From Clostridia bacterium (GTDB lineage Bacteria > Bacillota > Clostridia > Christensenellales > Aristaeellaceae): a DNA stretch of 9,083 nt. Under the pieces are notes generated by a model. The model saw only the letters and a program-made list of their open reading frames with translations. It did no database searches and had not been told where the DNA came from. The position numbers and the translations under genes are program-made. The stretch is taken from positions 1-9,083 of the forward strand of contig JAFUWR010000090.1 of the NCBI GenBank assembly GCA_017471125.1, read 5' to 3'. Of this stretch, positions 1-6,574 are shown piece after piece. Each line of letters begins with the position of its first letter. Position 1 is the stretch's first letter.

Positions 1-2631
1 GCCCGCCCCGGCGACGCGCTCGACCCCGCGCCCCGGGAGGCGCTGTGGGCGCTGGGCGTGTCCGGCGACCGGCCCATCGTCAGCTATCGCCTTTCCGATC
101 CCGACGATCTGACGGAGGTCAAGTCCGTCCTGCGCGGACACGCGCTGTATACGGCCATGGGGCTGAACGTCGACCTGGCGCTGGTCGACGGCTGCGGCGG
201 CGGCTACGACCGCCCGGGCCGGGACGCGCTGGCCCATCTGATCGACGCCTCGCCGCTGCGCGGTCGGGAGAACGTGCCCGGCGGAGTCTGGCTGCTGTCC
301 GACGTGACCGACGCGCAGTACGACGTCCTTCGGCGGGCGGCGGCCATCGCGCTGGACGATCGGACCTTCGTCCAGAGCCTGCTCACGGCGCTGGAGCCGG
401 AGCCGACGACCGTGCCCGTCGATCCGGGGCGCTCCCATCTCGAGCATGAGGAGCGCTTCATAGACAACGGCTATGGCGGCTTTTCCGGGAACGGCGGCTA
501 CCACATCGACACGCTCCCCCATCGCCCGACCCCCGCGCCCTGGTGTGATATCCTGGCAAACGACAGCTACGGCGTGCTGCTGACCGAGCGGGGCGGCGGC
601 TTCCTGTGGCACGAAAACAGCCGGTCCGGGCGGCTGACCGAGTGGCGGGGCGACGCGCCGTTCATGGACCTGTGCCTGTGCCGCGCCCAGACCGGCGAGG
701 CGCTGCCGCTGCTGCCCCGGGACGCTAACGCGCCTTTCAGGGTGGAATATACGCCCGACCGCGTGACCTATACCTGCGCGAACGCGCTGGTTGACAGCGC
801 GGTCACCTTCCGGATCGGCGCAGACGCGCTGCTGATCGACGTGGAATTGGACAACAAACGCCTCAAGGGCCCCGGCTGGGCCGTGTGCGTCCGGGTGGAC
901 TGGCTCATGGGCACCGACGCCCGGGACGCCGCGCGGCTTCGGACGTGGCACGCCGAGGGCGGCTGCTTCGCCTCGGGCGTCATGCCGGGGGTGGGCTATC
1001 TGGTCTGCGACCGGGCCGACGCGGTGCCCGGCGACTGCCTGCGGGTGTCCATACAGCCGGGCGAGAATCATTTGCGCCTCGCCGTGGGGTGGGCCGAGGA
1101 TGTCGAGACGGCGCTGGAGAAGGCGCGAACCTTCCAGGAGGGGAATCAACCAAAGGTCTACCATGAGGACAACGACCTGCTGACCGTCGAGACCCCCGAC
1201 CCCGCGCTGGACGTGATGATGAACGGCTGGCTGCTCCACCAGGTCCGCGCAAGCCGACTGTACGGGCGCACGGGCTTCTACCAGCCCGGCGGGGCCTACG
1301 GCTTCCGCGACCAGCTGCAGGACGCGCTGGCGCTGCTGCCCACCGAGCCCGACGCCGCGCGGCGGCACCTGCTGCTGTGCGCGGGGCGGCAGTTCGCGGC
1401 GGGCGACGCGCTGCACTGGTGGCACATGCCGTACCTGGGAGTGCGCACCCGCATCGCCGACGACCGGCTGTTCCTGCCCTATGTGACCGCGGCCTACGTC
1501 CGGCGGACCGGCGACGCGGCGATATTGGACGAGGTCGTCCCCTACCTCGAGGACGTGCCCATCCCCGAGGACGCGGGGGATGTGTTTTGCGAGATGCGCC
1601 CCGGCCCGGAGGCGGGCACGCTCCACGACCACTGCATGCGGGCGTTCCGCGCCTGCCAGACGGGGCCGCACGGCATGGCGCGGATGGGCGCGGGCGACTG
1701 GAACGACGGCATGAACCGGGTGGGCGGCGAGAGCGTATGGCTGTCGGAGTTCATATCGGCCTGCGCCGACGCCTACGCCGACGTGTGCCCCGACCCGGCG
1801 GACGCCGAATGGCTGCGGGCGCTGGCGCGGCGGCACCGCGGCGCGGTGGAGCTGTACGCCTGGGACGGACACTGGTACCGCCGCGCCATCATGGACGACG
1901 GCACGCCGCTGGGCGCGGCCTCGGGCGACGTGTGCAGGATCGACCTGATCGCCCAGGCCTGGGCCATACTGTGCGGGCTGTCCCACGACCGCTGCCGCGC
2001 CGCCCTGGACAGCGCGTGGGAACTGCTGGTGGACGAAAAAAACAGCCTGATCCGGCTGCTGTGGCCGCCCTTTGAGCGCGACGGCATCGACCCCGGCTAC
2101 ATCCGGGGCTATCCCGGCGGCGTCCGGGAGAACGGGGCGCAGTACACCCACGGGGCCTGCTGGCTGCTGCTGGCGCTCGTCCGCATGGGCGACGCCCGCC
2201 GCGCCCACCGCGCCCTGGACATGCTGCTGCCGCCCTATCGCGCCGACGCGCCCGAAAAGGCGGAGCGCTACCGGGTGGAGCCCTACGTCACCGCGGCGGA
2301 CGTGTACGCCCTGCCGGGCCACGTGGGGCGCGGCGGCTGGACGTGGTACACCGGCTCGGCGGCGTGGCTGTACGTGGCCGTGCTTGCGCTGCTGGGCTTC
2401 GAGCGCCGGGGCGACAGGGTGCGGCTGAACGCGCTGCTGGGCGACTGGCCGGAGGTGACCGTCACCCTGCAGCACGGAAAAAGCCTCTACCGGCTCATAT
2501 GCGGCGGAGGCTTCGACCGCGTCGCGCTGGACGGGCGGTACACGGGCGAGGACTTCATCACCCTCGTGGACGATGGCCGGGAGCACGTGGCGACGTTCCC
2601 GCCGCGGCGGGAGGCTACGCCTTGCGGATGA
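1..2631 (+). CDS. GH94 glycoside phosphorylase / cyclic beta-1,2-glucan synthase-like protein, C-terminal part (5' end outside window)
   Basis: The reading frame is open from base 1 and ends at TGA 2629-2631 (876 codons visible). A GTG at 58 has no ribosome site and lies inside conserved sequence, so the gene starts upstream. Residues counted from base 1: about 16-140 match the region that precedes the phosphorylase module in NdvB/Cgs proteins (LWALGVSGDRPIV, then a helical segment). About 150-330 form the N-terminal beta-sandwich (GNGGYHIDTLP, TPAPWCDILAN, ENSRSGRLTEW). The rest is the (alpha/alpha)6 barrel, with GDWNDGMNRVG at nt 1693-1725 carrying the family's general-acid Asp, then ENGAQYTHGACW, YRVEPYV and HVGRGGWTWYTGSA. 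In Cgs this module sets glucan length by phosphorolysis while an upstream GT84 domain makes beta-1,2-glucan. The alternative is a free 1,2-beta-oligoglucan phosphorylase. GT84 lies outside the window, so the choice is an inference; GH94 membership is firm. It is the only plus-strand gene here. Confidence 0.85.
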   Translation, partial: ARPGDALDPAPREALWALGVSGDRPIVSYRLSDPDDLTEVKSVLRGHALYTAMGLNVDLALVDGCGGGYDRPGRDALAHLIDASPLRGRENVPGGVWLLSDVTDAQYDVLRRAAAIALDDRTFVQSLLTALEPEPTTVPVDPGRSHLEHEERFIDNGYGGFSGNGGYHIDTLPHRPTPAPWCDILANDSYGVLLTERGGGFLWHENSRSGRLTEWRGDAPFMDLCLCRAQTGEALPLLPRDANAPFRVEYTPDRVTYTCANALVDSAVTFRIGADALLIDVELDNKRLKGPGWAVCVRVDWLMGTDARDAARLRTWHAEGGCFASGVMPGVGYLVCDRADAVPGDCLRVSIQPGENHLRLAVGWAEDVETALEKARTFQEGNQPKVYHEDNDLLTVETPDPALDVMMNGWLLHQVRASRLYGRTGFYQPGGAYGFRDQLQDALALLPTEPDAARRHLLLCAGRQFAAGDALHWWHMPYLGVRTRIADDRLFLPYVTAAYVRRTGDAAILDEVVPYLEDVPIPEDAGDVFCEMRPGPEAGTLHDHCMRAFRACQTGPHGMARMGAGDWNDGMNRVGGESVWLSEFISACADAYADVCPDPADAEWLRALARRHRGAVELYAWDGHWYRRAIMDDGTPLGAASGDVCRIDLIAQAWAILCGLSHDRCRAALDSAWELLVDEKNSLIRLLWPPFERDGIDPGYIRGYPGGVRENGAQYTHGACWLLLALVRMGDARRAHRALDMLLPPYRADAPEKAERYRVEPYVTAADVYALPGHVGRGGWTWYTGSAAWLYVAVLALLGFERRGDRVRLNALLGDWPEVTVTLQHGKSLYRLICGGGFDRVALDGRYTGEDFITLVDDGREHVATFPPRREATPCG

Positions 2632-3721
2632 CGATCTTCACGCCGGGCCGCGCCCAGCGGATGATCTGCTTCATGCTGGCCTCGTCGATGGCGACGCAGC
2701 CCGCGGTGTAGGGGTTCTTGCCCTTGCAGTGCAGGAAGATGCAGCTCCCCTTCCCGGCCACGCCCTCGGCGTTGTAGTCGATGAACATGCAATAGTTGTA
2801 CACGCTGCCGTAGTCGATCAGGTGCTCGTCGGACGAGGTGTAGCTGCGGCCCGTCACCCGGGAATCGACCAGCGTGTTGTAGTATTCGGACTTGGACGAC
2901 CCACACCAATAATGGTACTTCGTCACCTCGGTGTAGGCCATCTGCGCGCCGGGGTCGGGCTTGTTGCCGAAGGGGGTGGTCAGGTTGTAGACGCCGGTGG
3001 GGGTCTTTTTGTCGCCCTCCTTGGTCTTGCCGATGCCGTTCTTGCCCACGTAGGCCGAGGTCTCTAAAAGCCGCGTCCACGCGCCGCCGGACTTCTCGTA
3101 GGCCGACAGCGTGGCGGAGCTTCCGCCAGTGTACTCCACCAGCACCACCTGCGACGCGCCCGCGGTGTCGAGGGCGTCAGGCTGGGCGTCATCCTGGGCG
3201 GGCGCTTCGGCGTCAGCCTCGCCGGTGACCAGCACGTTCACGGTGAGCACCTGCTTGCCGTACTTGACGGCCACCGCGGTGCTGCCCGCCGAGACGCCGG
3301 TGACGACGCCGTTCAGGGACACCGTGGCGATGTCCGCGTCCTTGACGCGGTACTGCTCGAGGGTGCCGTTGGGCAGGGCGACGCTCATGCCCGCGGACAC
3401 GGTGACGGCCCGGGGCAGCACCACCACGCCGCAGCTGGCCGACGCGCCGCCGCCCTCTATCGTGATGACCGCGCGGCCCTCGCCCGCGGCCTCCACCAGC
3501 CCAGTGGCGGACACGGTGGCCACCGCGGGGTCGGAGGTGGCGCAGGTGACCTGGCCCGCCGGGACGTTCTTGAGCTTCGGCTTTAGCTGCGCGGTGTCGC
3601 CCACGTACATCAGGCCCAGCTTCGCCCCGAGGGTGATCGAGGGCTTCTTCGCCGCCATCGCGCCCGCGGGCAGGACCGTCAGCACCGCCAGCGCCAGCAG
3701 CAGGCATATCAAACGCTTCAT
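2615..3721 (-). CDS. Secreted L,D-transpeptidase (YkuD family) with N-terminal Ig-like (Big_2-type) repeats
   Basis: The protein is 368 aa. I chose ATG 3721 because GAAGGAGA (3731-3738) lies 9 nt upstream and the next residues form a signal peptide (MKRLICLLLALAVL, likely cleavage near AMAA, residue 24). In-frame codons continue to 3859 but run through AT-rich and repeat DNA. Residues about 27-104 and 105-167 look like two bacterial Ig-like repeats (ATSDPAVATVSATGLV; KDADIATVSLNGVVTGVSAG). Residues 168-186 are an acidic Ala/Asp/Gln linker. Residues about 190-366 are the YkuD domain: KKTPTGVYNL, then IFLHCKGKNPYTAGCVA, with His331 and catalytic Cys342. The TAGCVA form resembles the COG3786-type branch and not the classical SHGCxR motif. 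Such enzymes make 3-3 peptidoglycan crosslinks or attach proteins to the wall. The gene is separated from glmS by a repeat element and an AT-rich leader, so it probably has its own promoter. Its 3' end overlaps the convergent GH94 gene by 17 bp. Confidence 0.88.
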   Translation of the reverse strand: MKRLICLLLALAVLTVLPAGAMAAKKPSITLGAKLGLMYVGDTAQLKPKLKNVPAGQVTCATSDPAVATVSATGLVEAAGEGRAVITIEGGGASASCGVVVLPRAVTVSAGMSVALPNGTLEQYRVKDADIATVSLNGVVTGVSAGSTAVAVKYGKQVLTVNVLVTGEADAEAPAQDDAQPDALDTAGASQVVLVEYTGGSSATLSAYEKSGGAWTRLLETSAYVGKNGIGKTKEGDKKTPTGVYNLTTPFGNKPDPGAQMAYTEVTKYHYWCGSSKSEYYNTLVDSRVTGRSYTSSDEHLIDYGSVYNYCMFIDYNAEGVAGKGSCIFLHCKGKNPYTAGCVAIDEASMKQIIRWARPGVKIVIRKA

Positions 3722-3730
3722 ACGCAAAAG

Positions 3731-3738
3731 TCTCCTTC
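3731..3738 (-). promoter_or_regulatory. Ribosome binding site of the L,D-transpeptidase gene
   Basis: The minus strand reads GAAGGAGA, 9 nt before ATG 3721. It fixes that start against the 46-codon in-frame extension up to 3859. Confidence 0.8.
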
Positions 3739-3806
3739 TATGATCTATGTATTTCGATTTTATCACAAAAGTATGACATTTTATATGCGTAGAAGGGACC
3801 AATATT
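3739..3806 (-). promoter_or_regulatory. AT-rich leader, probable promoter region of the L,D-transpeptidase gene
   Basis: This stretch is strikingly AT-rich in a high-GC window. On the minus strand it holds -10-like hexamers (TATAAA at about 3779-3785, TAAAAT around 3761). I could not find a convincing -35 box at 16-18 nt from either, so the exact promoter is not assigned. The location between a terminator-like repeat and a gene with its own strong ribosome site fits an independent transcription start. Confidence 0.35.
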
Positions 3807-3841
3807 GTGGCGACGGCGTGGAACGGGTTTGGGCATAAGGA

Positions 3842-3977
3842 GGACGACCTCTCAGTCACGCTTCGCGTGCCAGCTCCCCTGGAAGGGGAGCCAAGGCTAC
3901 CGCGTATAGGCGTAGCCCTCTTGCCTCCCCTGTCAGGGGAGGTGGCATTTGCGCAGCAAATGACGGAGAGGTCGTCC
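3842..3977. repeat. 136-bp MITE-like element: terminal inverted repeats enclosing five hairpins
   Basis: The left end GGACGACCTCTCAGTCA (3842-3858) and right end TGACGGAGAGGTCGTCC (3961-3977) are inverted repeats over 17 bp with one mismatch. Between and overlapping them are nested perfect or near-perfect stems: CACGC/GCGTG (3857-3869), GCTCCCCT/AGGGGAGC (3873-3891), GGCTAC/GTAGCC (3895-3917), CCTCCCCTG/CAGGGGAGG (3924-3942) and CATTTGC/GCAAATG (3946-3962). There is no coding capacity and I see no clear target-site duplication. From memory, similar hairpin-rich intergenic elements occur in gut Clostridia, but I cannot check that. It lies downstream of glmS and may also end that transcript. 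Confidence 0.72.
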
Positions 3978-3981
3978 CTGC

Positions 3982-4016
3982 CCTACTCCCTACTCCCTAC
4001 TGCCTACTCCCTACTG
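3982..4016. repeat. Heptamer tandem repeat (five CCTACTS units)
   Basis: Five consecutive 7-bp units are visible: CCTACTC (3982), CCTACTC (3989), CCTACTG (3996), CCTACTC (4003) and CCTACTG (4010). A degraded unit follows up to the glmS stop codon at 4019. The array abuts the right end of the inverted-repeat element. On the minus strand the G runs at 3976-3978, 3981-3983, 3988-3990 and 3995-3997 are four GGG tracts with loops of 2, 4 and 4 nt, a canonical G-quadruplex pattern in the glmS 3' untranslated region. Confidence 0.8.
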
Positions 4017-4018
4017 CC

Positions 4019-5887
4019 TCACTCCACCGTCACGCTCTTTGCCAGATTCCTCGGCTTGTCCACGTCGAGGCCCCGGGCGACGGAGGTGTAGTACCCCAGC
4101 AGCTGCAGCGGTATGATGGCGAGGCTGCCCATGAAGTGCTGGTCGGCCTTGGGGATATAGACGGTAAAGTTGGCGGTGTCCTCCACGTTGTAGTGGCCGT
4201 AGCACGTCAGCCCCATCAGGTACGCGCCGCGGGCCTTGCACTCCACCATGTTGCTGATGGTCTTTTCAAACAGGTCGTCCTGGGTCAGCACGCCGATGAC
4301 CAGCGTGTTGTTCTCCACGAGGCTGATGGTGCCGTGCTTCAATTCCCCGGCGGCGTAGGCCTCGGAGTGGATGTAGCTGATCTCCTTCATCTTGAGGCTG
4401 CCCTCGAGGCTGATGGCGTAGTCCACGCCGCGGCCGATGAAGAAGATGTCCCGGGCGTTGGCGAACTTAGCCGCGAACCACTGGATGCGCTCCTTGTCCT
4501 CGAGCACGCGGACCATCTTGTCGGGGATGGCGATCAGCTCCTCGATGAGCCGCTGGTACTCGGCGTCGTCGAGGGCGCCCCGGGCCTTGCCGAACCGCAG
4601 GGCCAGCGCGTACATGGCGGCGAGCTGGGCGGAGTACGCCTTGGTGGTGGCGACGGCGATCTCCGGCCCGGCCAGGGTGTAGAGCACGTTGTCCGCCTCC
4701 CGGGCGATGGTGGAGCCGATGACGTTGACGATGGCCAGCGTCCGAACGCCGTGGGCCTTGGCGGCGCGCAGGGCGGCGAGGCTGTCGGCGGTCTCGCCGG
4801 ACTGGGAGATGACCACCACCAGCGCGTCCTTGTCCAGCAGCAGCTTCCGGTAGCGGAACTCCGAGGCCAGCTCCACCCGCACGGGCAGGCCCACCAGGTC
4901 CTCGATGACGTACTGGGCGGCCATGCCCACGTGCCACGCGGAGCCGCAGGCCACGATGTGGATGCCGGAGAGCGAGCGTATCAGCTCGTCGGTCAGCCCC
5001 GCGGCGGACAGGTCGATGTCGCCGTCCTTGACCAGGCTGTTCAGGGTGTCGCGCACGGCGGTGGGCTGCTCGTGGATCTCCTTCAACATGAAGTGCTGGT
5101 AGCCGCCCTTCTCCGCGGCGGCGGCGTCCCAGGTGATCTCGGTGGGCTCCATGGTGACCTCGTCGCCGTTCAGGTCGTAGAAGGTCACGCCGCCGGGGAG
5201 GATGCGGGCCACCTGCAAATTGTCGATGAAGTAGACGCTGCGGGTGTACTTCAATATCGCCGGCACGTCGGAGGCCAGGAAGGTCTCGCCGTCGCCCAAG
5301 CCGATGACCATCGGGGAGTCCTTGCGGGCGGCGTAGATCTCGCCGGGATAGTCCTTGAACATGATCGCCAGGGCGTAGCTGCCGCGCACGCGCACCATCA
5401 TACGGTTGATGGCGTCCACCGGGCCGATCTTGTACTTCTTGTAGTAGTAATCCACCAGCTTCACGGCCACCTCGGTGTCCGTCTCGCTGTAAAACGTGTA
5501 GCCGTTGTTCAGCAGTTTCAGCTTCAATTCGGCATAGTTCTCGATGATGCCGTTGTGGACGCCCACCACGTTGGACTCCACCGGGCCGGAGCCGGTGCCG
5601 GAGCAGTTGCCGCTGACGTGGGGATGGGCGTTGGTCTGGCTGGGCTCGCCGTGGGTCGCCCAGCGGGTGTGTCCGATGCCGCAGGTGCCCGCCAGCGCTC
5701 GGCCGTTGTCCGTCTTGTCCGCCAGGTTGCGCAGCTTGCCCGTGGCCTTCACCACCTCGGCCAGGTCGCTGCCCGCCCGCACCGCGATGCCCGCGGAGTC
5801 ATAGCCCCGGTATTCCAGCTTGGATAAGCCCTCCAACAGGATGGGCGCGGCGGCGCGTCCGCCGGTATAGCCTACGATGCCACACAT
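4019..5887 (-). CDS. glmS: Glutamine--fructose-6-phosphate aminotransferase (isomerizing), GlmS
   Basis: The protein is 622 aa and makes glucosamine-6-phosphate from fructose-6-phosphate and glutamine in the cytoplasm, the entry step to UDP-GlcNAc and peptidoglycan. ATG 5887 is chosen because the mature enzyme needs Cys at position 2 (MCGIVGYTGG), and GGAAAGGA (5898-5905) lies 10 nt upstream. The glutaminase domain covers residues about 2-240: Cys2 nucleophile, GHTRWATHG (72-80), HNGIIENY (111-118), SETDTE (134-139). The first SIS domain contains ACGSAWH (313-319) and SQSGETADS (361-369). The second contains GRGVDY (485-490) and HSEAYAAGELKHG (507-519). The C-terminus is the classical LAKSVTVE, with the Lys that closes over the sugar. 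It is slightly longer than the usual ~610 aa, partly from a Gly/Ser insert at residues about 94-105 (CSGTGSGP). It follows the small membrane-protein gene by 90 bp, too short for a glmS ribozyme, and I see no ribozyme core. Confidence 0.97.
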   Translation of the reverse strand: MCGIVGYTGGRAAAPILLEGLSKLEYRGYDSAGIAVRAGSDLAEVVKATGKLRNLADKTDNGRALAGTCGIGHTRWATHGEPSQTNAHPHVSGNCSGTGSGPVESNVVGVHNGIIENYAELKLKLLNNGYTFYSETDTEVAVKLVDYYYKKYKIGPVDAINRMMVRVRGSYALAIMFKDYPGEIYAARKDSPMVIGLGDGETFLASDVPAILKYTRSVYFIDNLQVARILPGGVTFYDLNGDEVTMEPTEITWDAAAAEKGGYQHFMLKEIHEQPTAVRDTLNSLVKDGDIDLSAAGLTDELIRSLSGIHIVACGSAWHVGMAAQYVIEDLVGLPVRVELASEFRYRKLLLDKDALVVVISQSGETADSLAALRAAKAHGVRTLAIVNVIGSTIAREADNVLYTLAGPEIAVATTKAYSAQLAAMYALALRFGKARGALDDAEYQRLIEELIAIPDKMVRVLEDKERIQWFAAKFANARDIFFIGRGVDYAISLEGSLKMKEISYIHSEAYAAGELKHGTISLVENNTLVIGVLTQDDLFEKTISNMVECKARGAYLMGLTCYGHYNVEDTANFTVYIPKADQHFMGSLAIIPLQLLGYYTSVARGLDVDKPRNLAKSVTVE

Positions 5888-5897
5888 AAGATAAATA

Positions 5898-5905
5898 TCC
5901 TTTCC
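5898..5905 (-). promoter_or_regulatory. Ribosome binding site of glmS
   Basis: The minus strand reads GGAAAGGA, 10 nt before ATG 5887. It supports the start that places Cys at position 2 and rejects the longer in-frame start at 5956. Confidence 0.7.
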
Positions 5906-5920
5906 AGAATCGTCAGAAAT

Positions 5921-5963
5921 GAAAACGCTGAACACGCGCCGTCCTTGGGGCGTCATGTTCAGC
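5921..5963 (-). terminator. Stem-loop between the membrane-protein gene and glmS, possible weak terminator or leader structure
   Basis: On the minus strand GCTGAACA (5956-5963) pairs perfectly with TGTTCAGC (5927-5934), with an inner CGCC/GGCG pairing. The stem is followed by GTTTTC. It begins 14 nt after the stop codon at 5978. The T run is short, so termination may be partial, allowing reduced read-through into glmS. Confidence 0.45.
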
Positions 5964-5977
5964 GCGATCGCTGTGGG

Positions 5978-6403
5978 TCAATCCTCCAACCCCTGGGCCA
6001 GTGCCTCGTCCACCACCTTGTCGTCCGGGATGAACGGCGTCACCGTGGGCAGGCTCGCGTCGTCAGCTACGGGCTGGGCCTCGGTGGGCGCGACGGTGGG
6101 GGCCGGGGTGTCGGTGGGCGCGGGGGTCGGGGTCGCCGTGGGCGCGGGCGTGGCGGTGGCGGTCTCCACCATCAGCTCGTCGGCCTCGTCCGGCACCAGC
6201 TCCTGACCCTCCTTGCGGGCGGCGATGTCCATGCTGTTCTCGGAGGCCGCGGCGTCGAGCACCAGGTCATCGTACTGCTTGCGGCGATTGCGGTCCTTGA
6301 TATACATGAACGCCAGCGCGGCGATCAGCGCCAGGGCGACGATGATATAGAGCGCCGTGATCAAGGGCTTCGATTTTTCCTGATACTCGCTGTGCTTTGC
6401 CAT
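5978..6403 (-). CDS. Small single-pass membrane protein with Thr/Pro/Ala-rich linker, unknown function
   Basis: The protein is 141 aa. ATG 6403 is preferred because AGGAGT (6412-6417) sits 8 nt upstream; the in-frame GTG at 6412 overlaps that site. Residues about 14-35 are one hydrophobic helix (PLITALYIIVALALIAALAF), followed by a basic stretch KDRNRRK (36-42). Residues about 43-80 are acidic and helical-looking. Residues 82-110 are a low-complexity linker of TPAPT-type repeats, as in proteins that span the cell wall. The tail (111-141) is acidic and ends in EALAQGLED. The basic residues after the helix would favour a cytoplasmic C-terminus, while the Thr/Pro linker favours an outside one, so topology is unresolved. 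No family is recognised. It lies between the small secreted protein gene and glmS on the same strand. Confidence 0.78.
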   Translation of the reverse strand: MAKHSEYQEKSKPLITALYIIVALALIAALAFMYIKDRNRRKQYDDLVLDAAASENSMDIAARKEGQELVPDEADELMVETATATPAPTATPTPAPTDTPAPTVAPTEAQPVADDASLPTVTPFIPDDKVVDEALAQGLED

Positions 6404-6411
6404 TTCTTCCA

Positions 6412-6417
6412 CTCCTA
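6412..6417 (-). promoter_or_regulatory. Ribosome binding site of the small membrane-protein gene
   Basis: The minus strand reads AGGAGT, 8 nt before ATG 6403. It decides the start in favour of 6403 over GTG 6412. Confidence 0.7.
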
Positions 6418-6448
6418 ATACATATGCTCGAGGGCTTTAAGACATTCG

Positions 6449-6515
6449 CCCGAACCGTCAGGGAGCGCTCCGGTCCGCCGGGGCGTTTCCTCGCGGTTCG
6501 GGTCCAAAGGGACCC
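6449..6515 (-). other. Intergenic inverted-repeat cluster with two mutually exclusive stems
   Basis: CCCGAACCG (6449-6457) and CGGTTCGGG (6494-6502) are a perfect 9-bp inverted repeat with a 36-nt loop that itself holds the palindrome GGAGCGCTCC (6462-6471). A second stem, GGGTCC/GGACCC (6500-6505 with 6510-6515), shares bases 6500-6502 with the first, so both cannot form fully at once. The cluster lies in the transcribed gap ahead of the membrane-protein gene. A leader or attenuator role is possible but unproven. Confidence 0.5.
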
Positions 6516-6523
6516 TTACCGGG

Positions 6524-6554
6524 AAAGCAGGGGGCAGCGTGCGCTGCTCCCTGC
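6524..6554 (-). terminator. Probable intrinsic terminator after the small secreted protein gene
   Basis: On the minus strand, GCAGGG-A-GCAGC pairs with GCTGC-C-CCCTGC (6527-6554): eleven G:C-rich pairs with one mismatch around a 4-nt loop, then TTT. It starts 20 nt after the stop codon at 6575. The T tract is only three bases, so it may act as a partial terminator or a 3'-end stabiliser. Confidence 0.55.
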
Positions 6555-6574
6555 GGGGTGTCCTACCTCAGATC

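Noticed and set aside
58..60. GTG 58 as the true start of the GH94-type gene
   Set aside because: The frame is open to base 1, the upstream codons read as part of the same conserved region, and no Shine-Dalgarno sequence precedes it.
1377..2075. Plus-strand open frame inside the GH94-type gene (232 codons, Arg/Gly/Ala-rich)
   Set aside because: It is an out-of-frame reading of GC-rich codons; the GH94 motifs are in the main frame across the same bases.
3722..3859. 46-codon N-terminal extension of the L,D-transpeptidase
   Set aside because: It runs through the AT-rich leader and the left end of the inverted-repeat element and has no ribosome site. The start at 3721 has both a ribosome site and a signal peptide.
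3982..4016. CRISPR-like array
   Set aside because: The units are 7 bp and contiguous with no spacers, so this is a simple tandem repeat.
3807..4091. Plus-strand open frame across the repeat element (94 codons)
   Set aside because: It is made of the inverted-repeat element and the heptamer array, with no ribosome site and no family resemblance.
4136..5827. Long open frame on the plus strand opposite glmS (563 codons)
   Set aside because: It is the antisense shadow of a high-GC gene. Its composition is Val/Gly/His/Leu-rich with no domain pattern and no ribosome site, and glmS on the other strand is certain.
5888..5977. glmS ribozyme/riboswitch upstream of glmS
   Set aside because: The gap is only 90 bp, shorter than a typical glmS ribozyme, and I cannot find the conserved core. 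Only a simple stem-loop is present. A covariance-model scan would settle it.
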